Shown: positions 47,594 to 62,006 of the stretch, piece by piece | How the letters are laid out: each line of letters starts with the position of its first letter | Numbering within the stretch: the first letter of the stretch is position 1 | Assembly (NCBI RefSeq): GCF_002095535.1 | Contig: NZ_MLJI01000001.1 | Coordinates: 3,151,832-3,215,831, forward strand | Length of the DNA stretch: 64,000 bases | Source: Pantoea cypripedii | Lineage (GTDB): Bacteria; Pseudomonadota; Gammaproteobacteria; Enterobacterales; Enterobacteriaceae | Reading direction: 5' to 3' | Made by a program: the position numbers and the translations under genes | The notes under the pieces: model-generated | Database searches by the model: none | Told to the model about the DNA's origin: nothing | What the model saw: only the letters and a program-made list of their open reading frames with translations

Positions 47594-48847
47594 TCAGGCA
47601 TAAACCGGCAGACGTGCACAGATATCCAGCACTTTCTGCTTGGTACGTTCGATGGTGGCTTCGTCGTTGATGTTGTCCAGCACATCCGCAATCCAGCCTG
47701 CCAGTTCACGTACTTCCGCTTCTTTGAAGCCACGACGGGTGACTGCCGGGGTACCGATACGCACACCAGACGTCACGAACGGGCTCTTCGGATCGTTCGG
47801 TACGCTGTTTTTGTTGACGGTGATGTTAGCACGACCCAGCGCGGCATCCGCTTCTTTACCGGTCAGGTTTTTGCTCACCAGATCAATCAGGAACAGGTGG
47901 TTATAGGTACCACCTGATACGATGTTGTAGCCGCGTTCAATCAGCACTTCCACCATCGCTTTAGCGTTTTTAGCCACCTGCTGCTGGTAAGTTTTGAACT
48001 CAGGCTCCATCGCTTCTTTGAACGCGACAGCTTTACCGGCGATCACGTGCATCAGCGGGCCGCCCTGGCCGCCAGGGAACACCGCAGAGTTCAGTTTTTT
48101 GTACAGCTCTTCATCACCGTTTTTCGCCAGGATCAGGCCGCCACGCGGACCTGCCAGGGTTTTGTGGGTGGTTGAAGTGACGATATGCGCATGCGGCACC
48201 GGGTTCGGATAGACGTCAGCCGCGATCAGGCCAGCGACGTGCGCCATGTCAACGAACAGGTACGCGCCAACGCTGTCAGCGATTTCACGCATTTTGGCCC
48301 AGTCAACCACGCCAGAGTAAGCAGAGAAACCACCGACGATCATTTTCGGCTTATGGGTTTTCGCCAGTTCTGCCAGCTCGTTGTAGTCAATTTTGCCAGT
48401 TTCATCGATGCCGTAAGGCACCACGTTATACAGTTTACCGGACAGGTTAACCGGTGAACCGTGCGTCAGGTGACCACCGTGTGCCAGGTTCATACCCAGA
48501 ATGGTGTCGCCCGGCTGCAGCAGCGCGGTGTAGACCGCGAAGTTTGCCTGAGAACCAGAGTGCGGCTGCACGTTGGCGTAGTCTGCGCCGAACAGCGCTT
48601 TCGCGCGGTCAATCGCCAGCTGCTCAACGATATCAACGTATTCACATCCGCCGTAGTAGCGTTTGCCCGGATACCCTTCCGCGTATTTATTGGTGAGCTG
48701 TGAACCTTGCGCCTGCATAACGCGCGGGCTGGTGTAGTTTTCAGAAGCAATCAGTTCAATGTGCTCTTCCTGGCGCACTTTCTCTTGCTCCATCGCCTGC
48801 CACAACTCGGCATCATAATCGGCAATGTTCATATCACGCTTTAACAT
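47594..48847 (-). CDS. glyA: Serine hydroxymethyltransferase
   Basis: GlyA is a PLP enzyme interconverting serine and glycine with tetrahydrofolate, the main source of one-carbon units. PLP-lysine motif [12 protein letters not shown] (Lys at about 229) and [11 protein letters not shown] are clear. 417 residues from the ATG at 48847 ([16 protein letters not shown]), exactly the E. coli length. A PurR-like box lies upstream. Confidence 0.99.
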   Translation of the reverse strand: MLKRDMNIADYDAELWQAMEQEKVRQEEHIELIASENYTSPRVMQAQGSQLTNKYAEGYPGKRYYGGCEYVDIVEQLAIDRAKALFGADYANVQPHSGSQANFAVYTALLQPGDTILGMNLAHGGHLTHGSPVNLSGKLYNVVPYGIDETGKIDYNELAELAKTHKPKMIVGGFSAYSGVVDWAKMREIADSVGAYLFVDMAHVAGLIAADVYPNPVPHAHIVTSTTHKTLAGPRGGLILAKNGDEELYKKLNSAVFPGGQGGPLMHVIAGKAVAFKEAMEPEFKTYQQQVAKNAKAMVEVLIERGYNIVSGGTYNHLFLIDLVSKNLTGKEADAALGRANITVNKNSVPNDPKSPFVTSGVRIGTPAVTRRGFKEAEVRELAGWIADVLDNINDEATIERTKQKVLDICARLPVYA

Positions 48848-48961
48848 CCGCATCTCCTGACTCAGCTAACTTTTTAACGGCAATTTAAGCCCCGCTAAGG
48901 GGCGAAGGCCAACAGTGTAAACCGTTTTGACAGGTGACGGTAGCAGCAATCCCCTCTTTTT

Positions 48962-48977
48962 ACGCAAACGATTGGCA
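48962..48977 (-). promoter_or_regulatory. PurR-like operator of glyA
   Basis: The plus strand reads ACGCAAACGATTGGCA, matching 13 of 16 positions of the PurR consensus ACGCAAACGTTTGCGT. E. coli glyA is PurR-repressed through a comparable box. Confidence 0.75.
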
Positions 48978-49138
48978 AGGCGCTGGAACGGGTTTTTTAC
49001 GCATTTTTGCAAGCCAGAGAATCACGATATTTCCTCAGAATGAAGCGGAAAAAATTTCAGGTTTGTGGCAGAGATTCCAGGAAATCTGATTTATCCCTGA
49101 GCATTCAGGGGGATTTACAACCACCCGTTGGCGATTAT

Positions 49139-49161
49139 AAGATGCATTTAAAATACAACTT
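49139..49161 (+). promoter_or_regulatory. NsrR-like operator of hmp
   Basis: AAGATGCATTT followed by AAAATACAACTT is an imperfect inverted repeat close to the E. coli hmp NsrR site. It lies just downstream of a TTATAA/GATTAT -10 candidate, so bound NsrR would block transcription until nitric oxide is sensed. Confidence 0.75.
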
Positions 49162-49185
49162 TTAAAATGCTATGAGGATTCACCC

Positions 49186-50370
49186 ATGCTTAACGCGCAA
49201 GACATCGCTATCATCAAATCCACCCTGCCCGCGATTGCCGAATTAGGCCCCCAACTCACCGGTCACTTTTATCAGCGTATGCTGACGCAGCACCCGGAAC
49301 TGAAAGATGTGTTCAACATGAACAATCAGCGCAGCGGCAACCAGCGTGAAGCGCTGTTCAACGCCATCTGTGCCTACGGCAGTAATCTGGAAAACCTCGA
49401 AGTGCTGCTGCCCGCGGTGGAAAAAATCGCCCAGAAACATACCAGCCTGAATATTCAGCCCGAGCAGTACGCCATCGTCGGTGAAAATCTGCTGGCGACC
49501 ATTCAGGAACTGTTGAATCCGGGCGACGAGGTGTTACAGGCGTGGGGCAAGGCGTATGGCGTGCTGGCTGAGGTGTTTATCCAGCGTGAAGAAGCGATTT
49601 ACCGCGCGTCCGCAGCGAAAACCGGTGGCTGGCGTGGTGCGCGTGAGTTCCGTATTCGTGCCATTCAGCCGCAAAGCAGCGTGATTAAAAGTTTCGAGCT
49701 GGAGCCGGTGGATGGTGCAGCAGTGGCGGATTTCCTGCCGGGTCAGTATCTGGCCATCACCCTGCGCCCGGACAGCCAGGGCAATCTGCAACATCGTCAA
49801 TACTCACTCACCCACCAGCCAAATGGTCAGTTCTATCGTATTGCGGTGAAACGTGAAGATCAGGGCGCGGTATCTAACTGGCTGCATGACGAAGCGCAGG
49901 TCGGGGATGTGGTGCAATGCGCGGCACCGGCGGGTGATTTCTTCCTCCAGGCAGAGCCTGCGACGCCAGTTACCCTGATCTCAGCGGGTGTTGGCCAGAC
50001 TCCGATGCTGGCGATGCTCGCCAGCCTGGCAGAACAACAGCATCCGGCAGCAGTCACTTGGTTGCATGCCACAGAAGACGGCCAGCAACATGCCTTCGCC
50101 GCGGAAGTCCAGGCACTGGGTAGCCGCCTGCCGAACTTCAGCAGCCATGTCTGGTATCGCCAGCCTGCCGCAGCAGACGCCGGTCGTTACGATGCGCAGG
50201 GATTGATGGATTTAGCGGGCGTTTCTGCTGAACTCGGTCAGCCCGATCGCCAGTTCTGGCTCTGTGGCCCGCTGGCGTTTATGCAGTTTGTCGCACGCCA
50301 GTTGCTGGATGCGGGTGTCACCGCCGACCGTATTCATTACGAAGTGTTTGGTCCGCATAAGGTGCTGTAA
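49186..50370 (+). CDS. hmp: Flavohaemoglobin (nitric oxide dioxygenase)
   Basis: Hmp detoxifies NO to nitrate using NADPH and FAD. An N-terminal globin domain (1-140; haem-ligand region [11 protein letters not shown]) joins a ferredoxin-reductase module with RQYSLT for [16 protein letters not shown] for the NADPH pocket and a C-terminal [10 protein letters not shown]. 394 residues, close to the E. coli length. Divergent from glyA as in E. coli. Confidence 0.98.
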   Translation: MLNAQDIAIIKSTLPAIAELGPQLTGHFYQRMLTQHPELKDVFNMNNQRSGNQREALFNAICAYGSNLENLEVLLPAVEKIAQKHTSLNIQPEQYAIVGENLLATIQELLNPGDEVLQAWGKAYGVLAEVFIQREEAIYRASAAKTGGWRGAREFRIRAIQPQSSVIKSFELEPVDGAAVADFLPGQYLAITLRPDSQGNLQHRQYSLTHQPNGQFYRIAVKREDQGAVSNWLHDEAQVGDVVQCAAPAGDFFLQAEPATPVTLISAGVGQTPMLAMLASLAEQQHPAAVTWLHATEDGQQHAFAAEVQALGSRLPNFSSHVWYRQPAAADAGRYDAQGLMDLAGVSAELGQPDRQFWLCGPLAFMQFVARQLLDAGVTADRIHYEVFGPHKVL

Positions 50371-50417
50371 GTTCGGGGACCCTACCCGGTATGAGGGAAA
50401 TATTGCGCCGCACCGGG

Positions 50418-50477
50418 TTGTAGCGGCGCAATTTATTGCGCAGTGATGAAAAAAGCGCGATAAATCGCGCCGCTACA
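50418..50477. repeat. Dispersed palindromic repeat, copy C (inverted pair)
   Basis: TGTAGCGGCGCAATTTATTG (from 50419) and GCGCGATAAATCGCGCCGCT (from 50455) face each other in the hmp-glnB gap, the best-formed pair in the window. The two units differ at G/A-C/T pairs that keep the palindrome, evidence for selection on pairing. Confidence 0.85.
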
Positions 50478-50494
50478 TCAATTTGCTGCTGCGA

Positions 50495-52328
<1,834 letters not shown>

Positions 52329-52329
<1 letters not shown>

Positions 52330-53003
52330 TATGGCTGCTCCTCATTCGCCGTACCGCTGGCACTGTGCGACGTATCGCTGCTGTCGGGCGCTTTACGCGA
52401 GGACAGCTGACGCTCGATATCCGTCAGGCGTTCCAGCTTATGCTGCGTATCCGCCAGCGAGGTACGTAGCGTGCGTTGCTGCTGGCGCAGGCTATCCAGC
52501 TCGGCATCGGTGCTTTGCTGTAGCCGCGCATAGCGGCCACGCGCGTCACTCAGTTCCAGCTGAGCGGCCTGATTACTGCGCCACAGCTGAATCAGCGGAC
52601 GAACTGCCGCCGGAAACGTCGTACTGTAGCCATCCAGCGTATCAACATAATCGCGGCGTTCCTGTGGCGTTACGTTGCCGTTAGCCAGCAATATGCCCTG
52701 CTTAAAGGCGCGGGACCAGCCCTGCACCGGCCAGCGGCGTGCTTCCGCCCGGGCTTCAGCCGGTGACAGACGCTCGGCACAATCAATGGCACGCTGCCAA
52801 TACAAGGGGTTGCTCATGGCAGACGGGTACTCAATTTGCCAGACATTGCCGCAGTCCGTCGCCAGATAGTCCGGCAGACGCACCTGTGGCTCCGGCTGAA
52901 TGCTGTCGTCCCTGAGGGCGCTGTCTGCGGAAGGTGCATGGCAGCCTGCAAGGCTGAACACCAGCAGGCTACCGGCAAATATTTTTTTGAGGGATAAATT
53001 CAT
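52329..53003 (-). CDS. qseG: Outer-membrane lipoprotein QseG (YfhG)
   Basis: QseG is a lipoprotein that interacts with the GlrK sensor and promotes its activity. Lipobox SLAGC (Cys at 21), then a helical part rich in Q/L (QLELSDARGRYARLQQ, a coiled coil at about 150-200). 224 residues. Lies between glrK and glrR, overlapping glrR by one base. Confidence 0.9.
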
Positions 53004-53006
53004 TGA

Positions 53007-54434
53007 TCAGGCATTCCCGGCGGTGGTAGTCAAAATGATACGAAAACAGACATCCGCGTCCTTGTGTGTCACCAACTGCAAATCGCCCTGCATCCTGCGC
53101 AGGCAATCTTTGGCGATGCTTAAACCCAGTCCGCTGCCTTTAACCGGCCCTTTGCGTTGTTGGCTGCCCTGATAAAAAGGCTCAAAGATCATCGCCTGTT
53201 CTTCAGCCGGAATCGGTGTGCCGGTGTTTGCCACCTCAATCCACACCTCATTGCCCTTCTGCTGACTGTGCAGCCAGATGTTACCGGATTCGCTACCGTA
53301 GTTCACGGCGTTCGAATAAAGGTTATCGATCACCCGTTGCAGCAAGGTGGCTTCAGCCAGGCAGTGGTTCACCTGCAAATCCACATGGGTGCTCATCTGG
53401 CGCGCATGGGCCGGCAATGAGTGCGATTTCACCACCGTATCGACAATGGTATCCAGCGCCACCACATCCAGTGCCATCGGACCATCGGCCAGTTTGCGGT
53501 TGTAATCCAGCAACTGCTCGATCAAACGTTGCAAATGACGGCTGCTGGTATCCAGAATCGCCACCACTTCCTGCTGTTCGCTATTCAGTGGACCGGCCAC
53601 CTGATCGGCTAACAATTCCGTGCCTTCGCGCAGGCTGGCAAGGGGCGTTTTCAGTTCATGGGAAAGATGGCGTAAAAATTCGTGGCGTTGCGCTTCCAGC
53701 CAGCTCAGGCGTTCACTCAGCCAGACAATACGCTTACCGAGCGAGCGAATTTCACGCGGACCACGGAAGCTGATACTGTCGCCCAGCGCCTTGCCTTCGC
53801 CCAGCCGGTTGATCATCCGCTCCACCCGCTTCACCGGCCCGATGATCATGCCGGTAAACAACAGCACCAGCGCCAGGCTGATCAGGAACAATATCAGAGC
53901 CTGCCAGCCAAAAAACTGGCCTCGATCGGCAATTTCACGCTGCAATTGCAAACCCCGCGAAAACACCACTTCGCGTGTTTCCTGCACCATTTGCGCATTG
54001 GTATCGGAAAAGTGCTCAAGGGCAGTCGATGCAGGTGCGGAGGGATTGCCGCTGGCACATTGCAGCGTTTCCAGCTGCGGCAGCGTGGCGGCTAACAGTT
54101 TGAACGAGGGCAAATCCGGCAGGCTGGCAGCGTGGGTGGTGAGCATCTGACTGTAGTGCGCACGTTGTGACTGATAGAGCCGCGCCAGACTGTCATCACC
54201 CAACACACAATATTGACGATAGCTGCGCTCCAGCTCGATGGCAGTCCGCGCCATGGCTTCGCTGCGGCGTACGTCCGTAAAGGTGTTGCGATTGGTGTCT
54301 GCCGCCTGATTACTCAGCGCCGACAGGCTTTCCCATGCCTGCCACGCCAGTACCAGCAGCGGCAGCAGCACCAGCAGGAACGCCATCAGTACTAGCTGAC
54401 GCAGCGAACGGGGAAATAAACGCCATCTCTTCAC
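53007..54434 (-). CDS. glrK: Sensor histidine kinase GlrK
   Basis: GlrK phosphorylates GlrR. Two membrane helices (about 15-35 and 170-192) flank a periplasmic domain; then HAMP, the H-box FLRHLSHELKTPLASL, and an ATPase domain with N-box YSNAVNYGS and GSGLGLSIAKD. 475 residues. First protein-coding gene of the glrK-qseG-glrR operon and directly downstream of glmY. Confidence 0.97.
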   Translation of the reverse strand: MKRWRLFPRSLRQLVLMAFLLVLLPLLVLAWQAWESLSALSNQAADTNRNTFTDVRRSEAMARTAIELERSYRQYCVLGDDSLARLYQSQRAHYSQMLTTHAASLPDLPSFKLLAATLPQLETLQCASGNPSAPASTALEHFSDTNAQMVQETREVVFSRGLQLQREIADRGQFFGWQALILFLISLALVLLFTGMIIGPVKRVERMINRLGEGKALGDSISFRGPREIRSLGKRIVWLSERLSWLEAQRHEFLRHLSHELKTPLASLREGTELLADQVAGPLNSEQQEVVAILDTSSRHLQRLIEQLLDYNRKLADGPMALDVVALDTIVDTVVKSHSLPAHARQMSTHVDLQVNHCLAEATLLQRVIDNLYSNAVNYGSESGNIWLHSQQKGNEVWIEVANTGTPIPAEEQAMIFEPFYQGSQQRKGPVKGSGLGLSIAKDCLRRMQGDLQLVTHKDADVCFRIILTTTAGNA

Positions 54435-54504
54435 AACCGGATTTCCTTAAAATTTTACTGCAGGAATGCTAGCGGAGTCTGAAAGCGGAAGAAAGCACAG
54501 ATAA

Positions 54505-54723
54505 GAAAACGGCAGGCGCTATGGCCTGCCGTTGAGCGTGACGCCGAACGCCTCACGCGGGAATAAGGTGGTGCCTAACTCAACGTTACGTCCGATGCTT
54601 GATAACGTTGCAAAGCAAGCGATTATCGGTTGGGTGGACGGCAGGCACCGTTTGGTGCGTCATTCAGTTTTTATGAGCTCAACCGCAATGCGGGGCAATC
54701 ATAAGCAGGAGAATGAGCAACGT
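54505..54723 (-). ncRNA. glmY: GlmY small RNA
   Basis: In E. coli, GlmY lies between purL and glrK, and the same place here has a matching RNA. Its 5' end (GTTGCTCATTCTCCTGCTTA on the minus strand) resembles the E. coli GlmY start (AGTGGCTCATTC...CTTATG), followed by a GCCCC ... GCGG stem and GAGCTCATAA. It ends in a strong terminator at 54508-54533. About 210 nt. GlmY sequesters RapZ and so stabilises the GlmZ RNA that activates glmS. The 5' end is estimated from the promoter. Confidence 0.88.
54508..54533 (-). terminator. glmY terminator
   Basis: The perfect 10-bp stem AACGGCAGGC / GCCTGCCGTT with a 6-nt loop is followed on the minus strand by TTCTTAT. Confidence 0.9.
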
Positions 54724-54727
54724 AATG

Positions 54728-54748
54728 AGTATAGCAAACATCGTGCCA
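54728..54748 (-). promoter_or_regulatory. Sigma-54 promoter of glmY with overlapping -10
   Basis: Minus strand TGGCACGATGTTTGCT (54733-54748) is a near-perfect -24/-12 element (TGGCAC-N5-TTGCA). A TATACT hexamer (54728-54733) overlaps it and could serve sigma-70, as known for E. coli glmY. Confidence 0.9.
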
Positions 54749-54896
54749 AAAATAAAATAGCGTTAATTATCAGATAAATGCTTTCTCAGAGTGAGACCCG
54801 GCGCAAAAAATTTACCGTCCGGTCCGAAAAAACTGTCGCTGATTAGCAACGCGTTTCTGAAGGAAAAATTACACCCATTAATATCAATAAGTTAAA

Positions 54897-54947
54897 TGTC
54901 ACCTTTTGGCGACAGGCTAACCGTATCGGTGTCGCTATTTTCCGACA
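54897..54947 (-). promoter_or_regulatory. Two GlrR operator sites
   Basis: TGTCGGAAAATAGCGACA (54930-54947) and TGTCGCCAAAAGGTGACA (54897-54914) both fit TGTC-N10-GACA, the E. coli GlrR site. They are 33 bp apart (three helical turns) and about 150-200 bp upstream of the sigma-54 promoter. A third E. coli-type site is not clear: 54834-54851 keeps only half. Confidence 0.85.
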
Positions 54948-54948
54948 C

Positions 54949-54975
54949 CAAAAAAAAGGTGCCCTCACGGACACC
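54949..54975 (-). terminator. purL terminator
   Basis: Minus strand GGTGTCC-GTGA-GGGCACC followed by at least seven T, about 35 bp past the purL stop. It abuts the first GlrR site. Confidence 0.85.
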
Positions 54976-54981
54976 CTTCCT

Positions 54982-55005
54982 TACGCAATAAATTGCGTCG
55001 TTACT
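54982..55005 (+). repeat. Dispersed palindromic repeat, variant copy D
   Basis: ACGCAATAAATTGCGTCGTT in the 3' flank of purL keeps the palindrome and the following tail of the main unit with base-pair-preserving changes. Confidence 0.55.
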
Positions 55006-55009
55006 GCGC

Positions 55010-58000
55010 TTAACCCAATTGCTTACGTGCGTTGCGGAAAATACGCATCCACGGGCTGTCCTCGCCCCACTCTGCCGGGTGCCAGGAGTTGCTCACAGTA
55101 CGGAACACGCGCTCCGGGTGCGGCATCATAATGGTCACGCGGCCGCTTTCGTTGGTCACCGCAGTGATACCGTTCGGAGAACCGTTCGGGTTGGCCGGGT
55201 AGGTCTCGGTCACCTTACCGAAGTTATCCACAAAGCGCAGCGCCACCAGGCCTTTGCTTTCCAGCGCCGCCAGATGCGCGCCATCACGCACTTCAACAAA
55301 ACCTTCGCCGTGTGATACCGCAATCGGCATATGCGAACCGGCCATGCCGTCCAGCAGCAGTGACGGGCTGGCGGCCACTTCCACCAGGCTGAAACGCGCT
55401 TCAAAGCGTTCTGACTGGTTACGCACGAAGCGCGGCCACAATTCACTGCCCGGTACCAGCTCACGCAGGTTGGACATCATCTGGCAGCCGTTACAAACGC
55501 CCAGCGCCAGCGTCTGCGGACGATGGAAGAAGTTTTCGAACTCATCACGCACGCGGCTGTTGAACAGGATGGATTTCGCCCAGCCTTCACCCGCACCCAG
55601 TACGTCACCGTAGGAGAAGCCACCACAGGCCACCAGCGCATGGAACTCTTCCAGACCGCGACGGCCCGCCAGCAGGTCGCTCATATGCACATCGACGGCG
55701 GTAAAGCCTGCACGATGGAAGGCAGCCGCCATTTCAACGTGGGAGTTGACACCCTGCTCACGCAGCACCGCCACACGCGGACGCGCACCGGTGGCAATCA
55801 TCGGCGCGGCAACGTCTTCTTCCGGTTTGAAGGTCAGGTGGACATTCAGACCAGGATCGTTGTCGTTTTTCTTCGCTTCATGTTCCTGATCGGCACAGGC
55901 CGGGTTGTCACGCAGACGCTGCATCTGCCAGGTGGTTTCTGCCCACCAGGTACGCAGCGTGGTACGGCTTTCGCTGTACACCGCATGTTCGCCAGAACGA
56001 ATCACAAAACGATCGCCCGGCAGCGCCTGACCAATCACATGGACGTTGGTCATCAGGCCATGATCGGCGAAGGTCTTCAGCACCGCATCACGGTCAGCAG
56101 CGTTGATTTGCACCACCGCACCCAGTTCTTCGGTGAACAACGCCGCCAGCGCATCACTACCCAGCGCGGCGATGTCGGCTTCGATACCGCAATGGCCGGT
56201 AAACGCCATCTCAGCCAGTGTCACCAGCAGGCCGCCGTCGGAACGGTCGTGGTAGGCCAGCAGTTTCTGTTCCGCCACCAGCGCCTGAATAGCGTTAAAG
56301 AAACCCGCCAGCTGTGCGGCGTCACGCACGTCAGCCGGTTTATCACCCAGTTGACGATAGACCTGTGACAGCGCCGTCGCACCCAGGGTGTTTGCACCAT
56401 TGCCCAGATCCACCAGCAGCAGCAGGTTGTCTTTATCAGCCTGCAATTGCGGCGTTACGGTACGGCGTACGTCTTCGACACGGGCAAAAGCGGTGATAAC
56501 CAGCGACAACGGTGACGTCATTTCACGCTGCTCATTGCCCTGCTGCCAGCGGGTTTTCATCGACATGGAATCTTTGCCCACCGGGATGGTGATTCCCAGC
56601 GCCGGGCAAAGTTCTTCGCCGACCGCTTTCACGGCTTCATACAGGCCCGCATCTTCACCAGGGTGACCGGCTGCCGCCATCCAGTTCGCTGACAACTTCA
56701 CGCGTGTCAGTGAACCAATTGCTGTTGCGGCCAGGTTAGTCAGCGCTTCACCCACCGCCAGACGGCCTGACGCAGCGAAGTCGAGCAGTGCGACCGGCGC
56801 GCGCTCGCCCAGCGAGAAGGCTTCACCGTAGTAGCTATCGAGGCTGGCAGTGGTTACGGCGCAGTTGGCCACCGGAATCTGCCACGGACCCACCATCTGA
56901 TCGCGTGCCACCATACCGGTTACGGTACGGTCACCAATGGTGACAAGGAAGGTTTTCTCTGCCACGGTCGGCAGATGCAGCACACGGTTGACCGCGTCAG
57001 CCACGGTGATGCCGTCGCGCTGCAACGCTTCACCTTTCGCCTGCTGACTGACCACATCACGCGTCATCTTCGGCGTTTTGCCCAGCAGCACATCCAGCGG
57101 CATATCGATCGGTTTGTTGTCGAAATGCGTATCCGCCAGACTCAGATGTTGTTCTTCGGTGGCTTCACCAATTACCGCGTAAGGGGCACGCTCGCGCTGG
57201 CACAGCTCATCAAACAGCGCCAGTTTGTCCGGCGCGACCGCCAGCACATAACGTTCCTGCGATTCGTTACACCACACTTCCAGCGGGCTCATGCCTGGCT
57301 CATCGCTCAGCACGTCACGCAGATTGAAGCGGCCACCACGACCACCGTCGCTGACCAGCTCCGGCATGGCGTTAGACAAGCCGCCTGCACCCACGTCATG
57401 GATAAACAGAATCGGGTTAGCTTCGCCCAGCTGCCAGCAGCGGTCGATCACTTCCTGGCAACGACGTTCCATTTCCGGGTTGTCACGCTGTACGGAAGCA
57501 AAATCGAGGTCGGCATCAGACTGGCCAGAAGCCATTGATGAGGCAGCACCGCCGCCGAGGCCGATATTCATTGCCGGGCCACCCAACACGATCAGCTTCG
57601 CACCCACCACAATTTCGCCTTTCTGCACGTGGTCGGCACGGATGTTACCGATGCCGCCCGCCAGCATGATTGGCTTGTGGTAACCACGCAGTTCTTCACC
57701 GTTGTGGCTGTTTACGCGCTCTTCATAGGTACGGAAGTAGCCGTTCAGTGCCGGACGACCAAATTCGTTGTTGAACGCCGCGCCACCCAGTGGGCCTTCG
57801 GTCATGATATCCAGCGCGGTGACGATACGATCCGGCTTACCGAAGTCCTCTTCCCACGGCTGTTCAAAGCCAGGAATACGCAGGTTAGAAACCGAGAAGC
57901 CCACCAGACCCGCTTTGGGTTTGGCACCACGTCCGGTTGCGCCTTCGTCACGGATTTCACCACCGGAACCGGTCGCTGCACCTGGCCACGGAGAAATTGC

Positions 58001-58900
58001 CGTTGGGTGGTTATGCGTTTCCACTTTCATCAGGATATGCGCGGCTTCCTGATGGAAATCGTATTCGCCGTTTTCGGCATCGGCGTAGTAACGGCCAACT
58101 TCGGAACCTTCCATCACCGCCGCGTTGTCTTTATAGGCAGACAGCACGTAGTCGGGCGTTTGTTCGAAGGTGTTTTTGATCATTTTAAACAGCGACTTAG
58201 GCTGTTTTTCGCCGTCGATAATCCAGTCGGCGTTGAAAATTTTGTGACGGCAATGCTCGGAGTTCGCCTGGGCAAACATATAGAGTTCAATGTCGTTCGG
58301 GTTGCGACCAAGCCCAGTGAAGGCGTTCAGCAGGTAGTCGATTTCGTCATCGGCCAGTGCCAGACCCAGCGTGGTGTTAGCCAGTTCCAGTGCCTGACGG
58401 CCCCCACCCAGCACATCAACACTTTTCAGTGGCTGCGGCTCATGGTGAGCAAACAGTTGCTGCGCATCATTGAGATCGCCGTATACCGTTTCCATCATGC
58501 GGTCATGCAGCAGGCTGGCAAGCGTCTGCCACTGCGCTTCTGTCAGTTGTGGTGCCTGAACATAGAACGCCATACCGCGTTCCAGACGACGCACCTGCGG
58601 CAGGTCGCAGTTGTGGGCGATGTCGGTCGCTTTGGAGGACCAGGGTGAAATGGTGCCTGGGCGCGGCGTCACCAGCAACAGACGCCCTTGTGGCGCATGT
58701 TCGGCGAGAGACGGACCGTATTTCAGCAGGCGTTGCAGGCGGGCTTTTTCGTCCGCACTCAGCGGCGCACTGACATCGGCAAAATGGACGTACTCGGCGT
58801 AAATATCACTCACCGGCAGATGAGCGTCCTGAAAGCGGGTCAGCAGTTTGTTTACACGAAATGCCGACAGGGCGGGCGAACCACGCAGAATTTCCATCAT
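55010..58900 (-). CDS. purL: Phosphoribosylformylglycinamidine synthase
   Basis: PurL converts FGAR to FGAM in purine biosynthesis, a 1296-residue single-chain enzyme of the enterobacterial type. An N-terminal PurS-like part, two PurM-like ATP-binding domains ([36 protein letters not shown]) and a C-terminal glutaminase with nucleophile GVCNGCQMM are visible. Start [16 protein letters not shown] as in E. coli. A PurR box lies upstream. Confidence 0.99.
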   Translation of the reverse strand: MMEILRGSPALSAFRVNKLLTRFQDAHLPVSDIYAEYVHFADVSAPLSADEKARLQRLLKYGPSLAEHAPQGRLLLVTPRPGTISPWSSKATDIAHNCDLPQVRRLERGMAFYVQAPQLTEAQWQTLASLLHDRMMETVYGDLNDAQQLFAHHEPQPLKSVDVLGGGRQALELANTTLGLALADDEIDYLLNAFTGLGRNPNDIELYMFAQANSEHCRHKIFNADWIIDGEKQPKSLFKMIKNTFEQTPDYVLSAYKDNAAVMEGSEVGRYYADAENGEYDFHQEAAHILMKVETHNHPTAISPWPGAATGSGGEIRDEGATGRGAKPKAGLVGFSVSNLRIPGFEQPWEEDFGKPDRIVTALDIMTEGPLGGAAFNNEFGRPALNGYFRTYEERVNSHNGEELRGYHKPIMLAGGIGNIRADHVQKGEIVVGAKLIVLGGPAMNIGLGGGAASSMASGQSDADLDFASVQRDNPEMERRCQEVIDRCWQLGEANPILFIHDVGAGGLSNAMPELVSDGGRGGRFNLRDVLSDEPGMSPLEVWCNESQERYVLAVAPDKLALFDELCQRERAPYAVIGEATEEQHLSLADTHFDNKPIDMPLDVLLGKTPKMTRDVVSQQAKGEALQRDGITVADAVNRVLHLPTVAEKTFLVTIGDRTVTGMVARDQMVGPWQIPVANCAVTTASLDSYYGEAFSLGERAPVALLDFAASGRLAVGEALTNLAATAIGSLTRVKLSANWMAAAGHPGEDAGLYEAVKAVGEELCPALGITIPVGKDSMSMKTRWQQGNEQREMTSPLSLVITAFARVEDVRRTVTPQLQADKDNLLLLVDLGNGANTLGATALSQVYRQLGDKPADVRDAAQLAGFFNAIQALVAEQKLLAYHDRSDGGLLVTLAEMAFTGHCGIEADIAALGSDALAALFTEELGAVVQINAADRDAVLKTFADHGLMTNVHVIGQALPGDRFVIRSGEHAVYSESRTTLRTWWAETTWQMQRLRDNPACADQEHEAKKNDNDPGLNVHLTFKPEEDVAAPMIATGARPRVAVLREQGVNSHVEMAAAFHRAGFTAVDVHMSDLLAGRRGLEEFHALVACGGFSYGDVLGAGEGWAKSILFNSRVRDEFENFFHRPQTLALGVCNGCQMMSNLRELVPGSELWPRFVRNQSERFEARFSLVEVAASPSLLLDGMAGSHMPIAVSHGEGFVEVRDGAHLAALESKGLVALRFVDNFGKVTETYPANPNGSPNGITAVTNESGRVTIMMPHPERVFRTVSNSWHPAEWGEDSPWMRIFRNARKQLG

Positions 58901-58966
58901 TAAAGATCTCTCGTCTTCGAAGCGCCGGGCGACGCTTCATTGGGCGCAACAGGGAAAACGGGGCGT

Positions 58967-59005
58967 ATTATAGAGAAACAGCACCGGTTACGAAACCGTT
59001 TGCGC
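58967..59005 (-). promoter_or_regulatory. purL promoter with PurR box
   Basis: The -10 is a perfect TATAAT on the minus strand (58967-58972). 17 bp upstream the -35 region (TTTCGT) overlaps GCGCAAACGGTTTCGT (58990-59005), which matches the PurR consensus well and the E. coli purL operator closely. Confidence 0.85.
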
Positions 59006-59020
59006 AGAATTTATGGTCTA

Positions 59021-59051
59021 CAGGATTTGCCTGAATTTTGCGCAAATCCTG
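59021..59051 (+). promoter_or_regulatory. Inverted repeat upstream of mltF
   Basis: CAGGATTTGC / GCAAATCCTG, 10-bp arms separated by 11 bp, lies just before a TATATAA (-10-like) at about 59053 and between divergent purL and mltF. Its size fits a dimeric operator, but I cannot name the regulator. Confidence 0.4.
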
Positions 59052-59169
59052 CTATATAAGTTGCTCCGGCTCGCTTTGTTGCGCAAAATGCCCTTCGCTC
59101 TGGGAGTTCATACAAGATCAATACTGCCTTTTAAAGACAGAGGCCTTAGAGCCAGCGAGAGACAACTAT

Positions 59170-61157
<1,988 letters not shown>

Positions 61158-61176
61158 TTATAGCGAAATAGCGAGG

Positions 61177-61815
61177 TTATTCCAGCTGCTGCAACTCACC
61201 ACGCGGGGTGACGCGCCAGCGATGCTGGCAAAAGAACAGCAGCGGGTTATCCTGCTTGCTGTCGCTATAGCCACTGTACAGCTGCAACGGCGTGCCGATT
61301 TTCTCCTCCAGCTGCGCCACTTTTTCATGCCCGAGACAGCGCATCGTCAGTACACGCCCACCCCGTCCTGGCTTCATCTGGCTGGCAATGAGTTGTACAC
61401 GCGGCAGAAATGCTGAATCGAAATAGACCTGCTCCACCAGCGACTGCGGCGAACCGGTGATTAACCAGACATCGGCATCATCGCTGCTGAGGTAATCCGT
61501 CAGCCGCTGCTGTACCACCGGAAAAGCGGTGACGCGCTGACGGAACCAGCCGGCGAATTCAGCTTCGCGCTGCAACAGGCGTTTTTCACTGTGACCGAAG
61601 GTGATGGCCCACAGCAACAAACTCATCGGCCAGCGCGCAGCGCGGCCTTTAAACAGCAACCCCGCACCAATCACCGGTAACAATGGCACGACCAGCAATA
61701 CATTCAGCGGCTGATGTTTCAGCAGATAGCGCATAAAGGTGCCGAACATATCCTGTTGGTGTAGCGTGCCGTCGAGATCAAAAAACACCACGCGTCGTTG
61801 CGTACCCTTTGTCAA
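61177..61815 (-). CDS. pgpC: Phosphatidylglycerophosphatase C (HAD family)
   Basis: PgpC (YfhB) dephosphorylates PGP to phosphatidylglycerol at the inner membrane. HAD motif I FDLDGTLHQ (about residues 12-20), motif II ITGSPQ and motif III YSDSKQDNPLL are visible, with a hydrophobic segment at about 37-55. 212 residues. Beside tadA as in E. coli. Confidence 0.93.
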   Translation of the reverse strand: MTKGTQRRVVFFDLDGTLHQQDMFGTFMRYLLKHQPLNVLLVVPLLPVIGAGLLFKGRAARWPMSLLLWAITFGHSEKRLLQREAEFAGWFRQRVTAFPVVQQRLTDYLSSDDADVWLITGSPQSLVEQVYFDSAFLPRVQLIASQMKPGRGGRVLTMRCLGHEKVAQLEEKIGTPLQLYSGYSDSKQDNPLLFFCQHRWRVTPRGELQQLE

Positions 61816-62006
61816 ACCCCTCTCCTTTCATTCTGCTTTATCATGCCTGCTCTTGAGTGTAGCCAGGGGAACACGGTCATTTTTAATTCCAATGACTACA
61901 ATGCCCGCTGAATAGTTTATTCTTATTGGCGGCAGGCTGCTATGTGACATTCCTCGCCACATTTATCAGGCTAAATAAGCATTACGTTCTGAATTAAGGA
62001 TCGGAG

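Larger units (their letters stand above)
48848..49185. promoter_or_regulatory. glyA-hmp divergent intergenic region
   Basis: 338 bp between divergent glyA and hmp. It holds a PurR-like box for glyA and an NsrR-like box for hmp (listed separately) plus a TACACT -10 candidate for glyA near 48914. E. coli has MetR sites here; I did not find a good TGAA-N5-TTCA match. Confidence 0.6.
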
